Assembly: GCA_963693365.1 (NCBI GenBank)
Contig: CAVNZM010000012.1
Coordinates: 310,001 to 374,000 of the forward strand
DNA: 64,000 nt
Source of the DNA: Amoebidium appalachense
Lineage: Eukaryota; Ichthyosporea
Direction: 5' to 3'
Both the position numbers and the translations under genes were made by a program. This document shows, in pieces, positions 58,305 through 64,000 of the stretch. How positions within the stretch are numbered: the first letter of the stretch is position 1; each line of letters begins with the position of its first letter. The notes beneath the pieces are model-generated. The model worked only from the letters and a program-made list of their open reading frames with translations. It made no database searches and had not been told where the DNA came from.

Positions 58305-58375
58305 ACAAGCAAGCCAATGCCATTCTCATGCCCAAGGGCATCGAGACGGCACTTGCAGCCATGGAGAGCCAATAG
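50426..58375 (+). CDS. MTAP: S-methyl-5'-thioadenosine phosphorylase (MTAP)
   Basis: Ten exons: 50426-50434, 50725-50811, 51306-51364, 51679-51821, 52410-52486, 53856-53955, 56093-56196, 56984-57070, 57627-57758 and 58304-58375. They sum to 870 nt (289 residues; human MTAP 283). Every phase agrees. The first coding exon is only 9 nt (Met-Val-Lys). Landmarks: [15 protein letters not shown] with the phosphate loop, [102 protein letters not shown], and [18 protein letters not shown] with the purine-binding Asp residues. It cleaves methylthioadenosine to adenine and methylthioribose-1-phosphate in methionine salvage. Exon 9 can end at 57758 (GT donor) or 57752 (GC donor), a two-residue difference. 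Confidence 0.97.
53709..53863 (+). repeat. Duplicated acceptor segment at MTAP exon 6
   Basis: About 50 bases covering the end of intron 5 and the first bases of exon 6 (53815-53863) have a diverged copy at 53709-53758, offset about 106 bases. The functional copy reads GGGCGCAG before GGGATTTGCC. The other copy reads GGGTGCAT before GGGATTTATT, so its AG is lost. Confidence 0.65.
54117..54600. mobile_element. Tc1/mariner-type MITE in MTAP intron 6
   Basis: The first 29 bases (starting CAGTCACCGACATGAAGGCA) are the exact reverse complement of the last 29 bases. The element is 484 bp, flanked by TA on both sides (54115-54116 and 54601-54602), and its ends begin with CAGT as in many Tc1/mariner elements. 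It carries no long frame, so it is non-autonomous. Its interior is AT-rich and free of the homopolymer runs found on both sides, which fits a later insertion. Confidence 0.88.
55070..55118 (+). repeat. (CT)n microsatellite in MTAP intron 6
   Basis: Pure CT array followed by CCCTCT units and then a C run of about 39 bases (55150-55188). Confidence 0.95.
55969..56045 (+). repeat. 15-bp tandem repeat near the MTAP exon 7 acceptor
   Basis: Five copies of ATAAAACAACTTTAT with small changes, about 45 bases before the acceptor at 56092. It is AT-rich and unlike the C/G tracts of the other introns. Confidence 0.9.
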
Positions 58376-59082
58376 TGTGCACGTGCAGTCACGTGACTGT
58401 CCGATGCACCTGATATTCAGCCAATCGGATGAGGGGCTTTTGCATTGTTCTTTAATGAAACTTCACTTCTGAACGGTCTAAGGGGCAGCTGTAGACAGCT
58501 GTACCCACCTGTTTAAAGCATAGCGATGCCGAGTAGACTATTTGGCATTAAGGCTATGAGATGGCCCTTAGGTGGCATAATTGGGCACTCTGTGAGTATA
58601 CCCACGTATTACCTTTGTTAAGGTGTGAGTGGGGGGAGGAGGGGAGGGGGGTGGACAAGAGGGAGGGGAGGGGTTAATTTAACCTTCTGGAAAGGTTCAG
58701 TAAAAAGTTTTGTGAAATGCGGGCGTCTGGTGAATTTTTTTGTGTGTATCCCTGGGGTGTGCAGTGTGCATGCAACAACCTGTCAGTTTGGGAACATCAC
58801 AACACAAAAGGAATCAGCCGCGCGGGGGGAGGGGGGGGGGGGGGGGGGGGGGGGGACTAAGAAGAGTCAGGTCCTTATGTTTCCACCATGCGTACTTGGA
58901 AACATGTGTGAACACCGGGCACACAGACAACATGTGGTATAGGCATATGTGCCTACACAGACAGGATAACATATCCGGACAGGCTGCCCACACATGCCAT
59001 ACTTAAGTACATGGGACTATGCTGAAAATAATAATTACGTACCTGAGACACAGCCCGGGAAACAACAGCGTCAAGCACATAA

Positions 59083-59113
<31 letters not shown>

Positions 59114-59329
59114 GAGAGAGAGAGAGACATACAGACACGTGTACACACACACACACAATCCGTGACACATGTGTACACACTACGCGTGCATTTGCATCAT
59201 CTGTGCATGATTGCCCATCCTCGAGCCCAGCCCTATCGATATCCCCCATCGGATATACAGTCATACTATAGGGCCTGGGAAGGAACAGTTAACCCTATGG
59301 ACGAATAACCCTTAGAAGGAACAACCCCT

Positions 59330-59368
<39 letters not shown>

Positions 59369-59622
59369 TGGTTTCGATTGATCCCGCTCCGGGCTCTTTT
59401 TTTTTTTTTTTTTTTTTTTGCCCTCCCAAATAGTGATATCGGCCCCATTAGTTCAGAAATGGCCCCTTGTAACTACCCCCTTTCGTTGGAAGCAAGCACA
59501 CACACATCTGCGTACGTGCGCACAAGTACTCCCATGGCCACCCACCCACACGGGGCACACACACACACACACGTACACATGTTCCACAACCATGCACGCA
59601 CACACGCACACACGCACACACG

Positions 59623-59673
<51 letters not shown>

Positions 59674-59921
59674 CCGGACACAGAACCTACAAATCAAGCA
59701 CGCATAATATCCCGGTTTGCGCAAACACTTCTAGATGTTCTAAAGAACTTCCCTTAGAAGGAACAGCCCCCGGGGGGACATGTTGCAAACGAAGGTCGTT
59801 GCTTGCCAGTCGGTACTGTAAATTGACTTTTTTTAGCGGCTCCATCCAGACCGTAGCATTATGCCATTCCTAGCCACAGCTACTGTAGGTGGGGGCCGCC
59901 CATGTATACGTAGTATACGTA

Positions 59922-60240
59922 GGGCCCATCCACATCGGCAGAGGCAACTTGCTCCGAGCAGATTCATTCTGCACAGAGCAGAATCATTCTGCAAAAAGCA
60001 GAACTATTCTGCAAAAGCACGTACAGCAGCTGCAGAATCATGTTCAGCTTTTAGCAGAATGACTCTGCTTTGAGCACTATTTAACTTGTGCCAAGTTAGC
60101 AGAGCTTTTCTATCATCTAGTTATTCTCAGTTTGATTATTTGTTATATTTATTACTACTCTTCTGCTCACGGCAGCAGCATAAGCTAGATCTAAGGAGAA
60201 TAATTCTGGTTTCAGCCGAATTATTCTGTTTTAGACAGTA
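59922..60240 (+). repeat. Copy B of the GCAGAATNATTCTGC dispersed repeat
   Basis: Begins GGGCCCATCCACATCGGCAG, matching the minus strand of copy A at 10895, and continues with at least five palindromes of the form GCAGAATNATTCTGC (59955-60070), then two further degenerate ones near 60199 and 60218. A perfect 16-base palindrome, GTATACGTAGTATACG-like, sits just before it at 59905-59920. Confidence 0.8.
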
Positions 60241-60255
60241 CATATCGTTTTTTAA

Positions 60256-60294
<39 letters not shown>

Positions 60295-60407
60295 TCCGGC
60301 GCCGGCCGTACTATGTATAGTACTACCGGGTACCCCCCCCCCCCCCCCCCCCCCCGCCCCCCCTCCCCCCCCCCGGACAAATTGGTAAGCCCACATGTGC
60401 ACGCGCA

Positions 60408-60906
<499 letters not shown>

Positions 60907-61707
60907 GATCACTCACTCAGTGACTCACTCACTCACTCACCCACCCACCCACTATTCAGTGATCACAACTCATATGCATGATCACGTGTACACACACAAT
61001 AATACACACACACACACACTGTCAGTCATGGTCACGCTCACACACGCACGTAAGTGTACATGGGCTGCATGGGCCTTTCTGCCCAGGCATGTAGCAAGCG
61101 CATATACAGACTTTCGCATGCCAACATTACTGCGGAGTCGCTATCCTCTGCAATTTGACTGGACCCTCTCAAAAATGCGCATCTTCATCAACCTAGGGAC
61201 ATGGTGACTGGCGTGCGGTTGAAGTCATGGGTAGTTATAACATGTATATTTGGTTCAATAAGTGCATAGAAAGATGCCTGAGACGGTTCACAGATGGGTG
61301 CTGTGTGTGCGTGGGCATTTGCCGTGCGCGCGTTCCTCCCCCCCCCCCCGGTTCACGGAGGCAGGCCGGGGGTGAAAACCAAACCAAGCGATCCGATCGG
61401 TCGTTAGTAGCACTTTTAGATCTCAAAAGTAGCCAATTGAAAGCACCAACACATCTCATTGGATTATGTATCTACCAATCGTATTCCCAAATCTGAATAC
61501 ACAAATCTACTAATACAGTAATTTGTTTCTAAGCATTTCATCCAGCTCCAGGTGCTTAATAAATGGCCGGGTTAATAGAGCTTCTTTATATAGTTTAAAT
61601 ACGCCTCAAACTGGCTGGAAAGAACAAAATTTTACCAGAAAAATGCCAGCGTTGCTGTACGCTTTTTGAGGCCTCGCCGAAACTCCTCTCATTGGATTAT
61701 CTATCAT

Positions 61708-61819
61708 CCAATCACAGCATCCGATCTGTCAGGTTCGTCAGGTATATAAATCGACGATCATCATTCGCTTCAACACGGTCGACCTTCAGGTTCGTTCTTC
61801 ATTATCCAACCTTTGTAAA
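61708..61819 (+). promoter_or_regulatory. Core promoter of the sphingomyelinase gene
   Basis: CCAAT at 61708-61712 and TATATAAA at 61743-61750 lie 112 and 77 bases before the ATG. The spacing fits a start site near 61775 and a 5' UTR of about 45 bases. This is the clearest CCAAT/TATA pair in the window. Confidence 0.65.
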
Positions 61820-63219
61820 ATGGCAGCGCGCACAACTCAAGCCGTCCTTGCGCTGCTGGCAACAGCAGGGTGTGGTATGGGTGCAGGGTTTGAAGGCCAC
61901 TGCATCAACGTGGTCAGCTACAATGTGTTTGACCGGCCCTTCTACATCTCCCATGACGGCCAGACCGAGCGCATGGCCCAGATTCCCGACCGCCTGCTTG
62001 CAGCTGTGCCCGATGCTAACGTTGTTGTTTTTAATGAGGCATTCACCACGCCAGGCCGTGCCACGCTGCAGGCAGGCATGGAGCAGCGTGGGTTTGTGAG
62101 CTTCAGCCAGGTGCCGTGGAAGCTGCACCCCCGCATTGTTCTGAATGGCGGTGTGTTTGTGGCATCCCGCTGGCCCATTGTGGAGGAGAGGCAGGGTGTG
62201 TTCCAGAATGCCATCTTCAGCGACAAGTACGGTGCCAAGGGCTTCATCTACGCCAAGCTGCGTGCACCCACTGGCCGCCACTACCACCTGATGGCCACCC
62301 ACCTGCAGGCCTGGAACGACCCCAGGGCCGCCGAAATCCGCAGGCTGCAGGTATGCACGGGCATGTGGTTCGGTCTCGGCCCTCTGGCTTTAAGTTCTGT
62401 TGTAGTCACCATATGCATATACACTTATTCACAGAGCTTGAGCGCAGAATGCACACCGTGACACCTGCTTAGTGGCCACGTGTCTCATGCATATATCAAT
62501 AAGCGCTTATGTGCTTATGCATGAAGTGAAATGAAACCTAGGCCAACCTGAATGGTGGTAAAATACCGAAAAATATGTGTTCAACGCACTCTGCTGTTCC
62601 ACTCTGACTGATCTACAGGCTCTCTAATTGGAATATCATTTCTGGATGAAGCATAGAAAGGGAGTAAACACGAGTAGTTTCGACCCCGGGCCAGCCCTAA
62701 TGCACATAGAAGCTAACACACGTGCATTGCGCGCAGGCCAAAGAGATGGTCGAGTTTGTACGTGGTCTGCAGCTGCCAGCAAGCCAGCCAGTGATCTATG
62801 CGGGCGACTTCAATGCCGACCTAATTCATGAGCCAGAGGAGATCAAGGCCCTTGTCGAGGCATTCGACGCCACACTGGCAAAGATCACGGGGGATGTCAC
62901 GGTATGTATACGCCTCCATATGGGGCCACATCAAAATCATTGATCGATGAACTGTCTGTTGCGTGATTGTGTAACAGTTTTTCTTTATACAATCCGATGT
63001 AAACGAGAACCGTCTCACATGCATATGCATGCACTTTCCTGTGCACTCGTGAGTGAAGAATCATCTACACAGTGAAAACAGGCATGCTACACTGCATTGC
63101 CTGCACACACTTTCACACATCCTACACATGTTTAATTTTTTTCCGGACAGCAAGCGTTGAACTTTTTCCCGAACAGCAATCGTTGAACTGAAGCATGCAA
63201 ATACACAGCCACGCACATG

Positions 63220-63266
<47 letters not shown>

Positions 63267-63899
63267 ACGTGTGCACACGCACACTCGCACACACGCACTG
63301 CGCATGCACATGCACATACACGCACACGCGCGCACACACACACGCACACACATGCACACGCACGCACGCATACGTGCACACATGCACGCATACGTGCACA
63401 CATGCACACACGCACACACGCACACACACACACACACACATGTGTGTGTACAGACACCACAGCACAGAACGTCACACATAGTGCATGCCACTGAATGACA
63501 CTACCAGTCCTACTAGGGTATTCTATGTACACACAGTCATTCTGACCACTTTTCTCTCCACAGGCCACCTCGGACCCCAAGAGCAACATTCTAGTTGGGC
63601 AGACTGGCGGTGAGCACGAGTCCAAGCTCAGTGAGCAACTCTACAACTATGCTGAGCGCCTGTGCCCCGGGTGCCGCCGTGAGTGGCTGGACTACATTCT
63701 TCCCAGCCGCAGTGGCCCACAGCCCACATCCCAGTCCCTGCAGGGTATTGCTCTTAAAGCCGCGGCACCATTCAAGGCTTGCATGAGTGCTAAGGCCCAG
63801 CCATGGCATGTGACGGCTGAGAGCTGGTGGTGCTCCGCCCCCCGCACCATTAGCGATTTGTCTGATCACTACCCCGTGCATGCTAAGTTCTGCTATTAA
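61820..63899 (+). CDS. Secreted sphingomyelinase C-like phosphodiesterase (EEP superfamily)
   Basis: Three exons, 61820-62350, 62737-62901 and 63564-63899, all phase 0, encode 343 residues. The N-terminus is a signal peptide (about residues 1-22). The endonuclease/exonuclease/phosphatase fold shows VVSYNVFDRPF (Asn35), VVFNEAF (metal-binding Glu73), LMATHLQAW (His161), IYAGDFNAD (Asp201, Asn203), EWLDYIL (Asp275) and ISDLSDHYPV (Asp333, His334). The order and the WLDYI block are those of bacterial-type neutral sphingomyelinases, which split sphingomyelin to ceramide and phosphocholine with Mg2+. The introns argue that it is a resident eukaryotic gene. The real lipid substrate is not known; inositol-phosphoceramide or other phospholipids are possible. 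The paired cysteines near the end (CPGCRR, then C-x-C-rich tail) fit an exported, disulfide-bonded protein. Confidence 0.9.
63215..63442 (+). repeat. (CA)n/(CG)-mixed array in sphingomyelinase intron 2
   Basis: CA units mixed with CGCA and TGCA steps; about 120 bases before the acceptor at 63563. Intron 1 of the same gene (62351-62736) lacks any long tract. Confidence 0.9.
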
Positions 63900-64000
63900 T
63901 GCTATAGGCTGGTTGGCGCTAGCAACTACATATGTTACCGGGCGCTGCGCAGCATGCTAAATACGTTGCTTGTTCGTTTGATATTGCTTGTTCGTTTGAT

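Overview
This window is nuclear DNA of an intron-rich, GC-leaning eukaryote. Nine conserved genes can be built from it. Eight of their splice structures or reading frames close exactly; three of the nine need one extra C/G removed from a homopolymer run. The gene set is: V-ATPase subunit A, proteasome subunit alpha-7, MTA phosphorylase, a fused two-domain isopropylmalate dehydratase (leucine synthesis, absent from animals), a METTL7-type methyltransferase, Golgi-type GT31 and GT64 glycosyltransferases, a VOC-cupin protein and a secreted bacterial-type sphingomyelinase. Together with copia and non-LTR retroelement debris, these point to a free-living protist or alga that makes its own leucine. 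I cannot name the lineage from sequence alone.

Layout: 774-7290 (+) GT31 galactosyltransferase-like gene, six exons. 8065-9613 (-) decayed copia retrotransposon. 12021-14892 (-) METTL7-like methyltransferase, four exons. 15807-20627 (+) GT64 exostosin-type glycosyltransferase, five exons. 22855-25600 (-) nested non-LTR retroelement remnants. 26666-27761 (-) intronless VOC-cupin gene with one frameshift. 28258-34734 (+) PSMA3, eight exons. 35916-43069 (-) V-ATPase A, twelve exons. 47083-49332 (-) intronless LEU1-type gene. 50426-58375 (+) MTAP, ten exons. 61820-63899 (+) sphingomyelinase, three exons. METTL7/GT64, cupin/PSMA3 and LEU1/MTAP are divergent (head-to-head) pairs with CCAAT motifs between them.

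The genes do not form one pathway. V-ATPase A and PSMA3 are housekeeping complex subunits, LEU1 and MTAP are amino-acid and methionine-salvage enzymes, and the two glycosyltransferases share a type II membrane layout and probably work on surface or secreted glycans.

The most unusual property is the introns. They are packed with long pure C or G runs and (GT)n/(CA)n arrays. In the sense strand, GT/G tracts often start right at the donor and C/CA tracts often run into the acceptor, so opposite ends of some introns could pair. Further points of interest are three +1 slips in C/G runs of conserved exons, a Tc1/mariner-type MITE in an MTAP intron, a dispersed repeat family built on the palindrome GCAGAATNATTCTGC, three retroelement 3' ends sharing one terminal motif, and a 17-mer shared by two bidirectional promoters. 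I recognised no tRNA, rRNA or CRISPR array.
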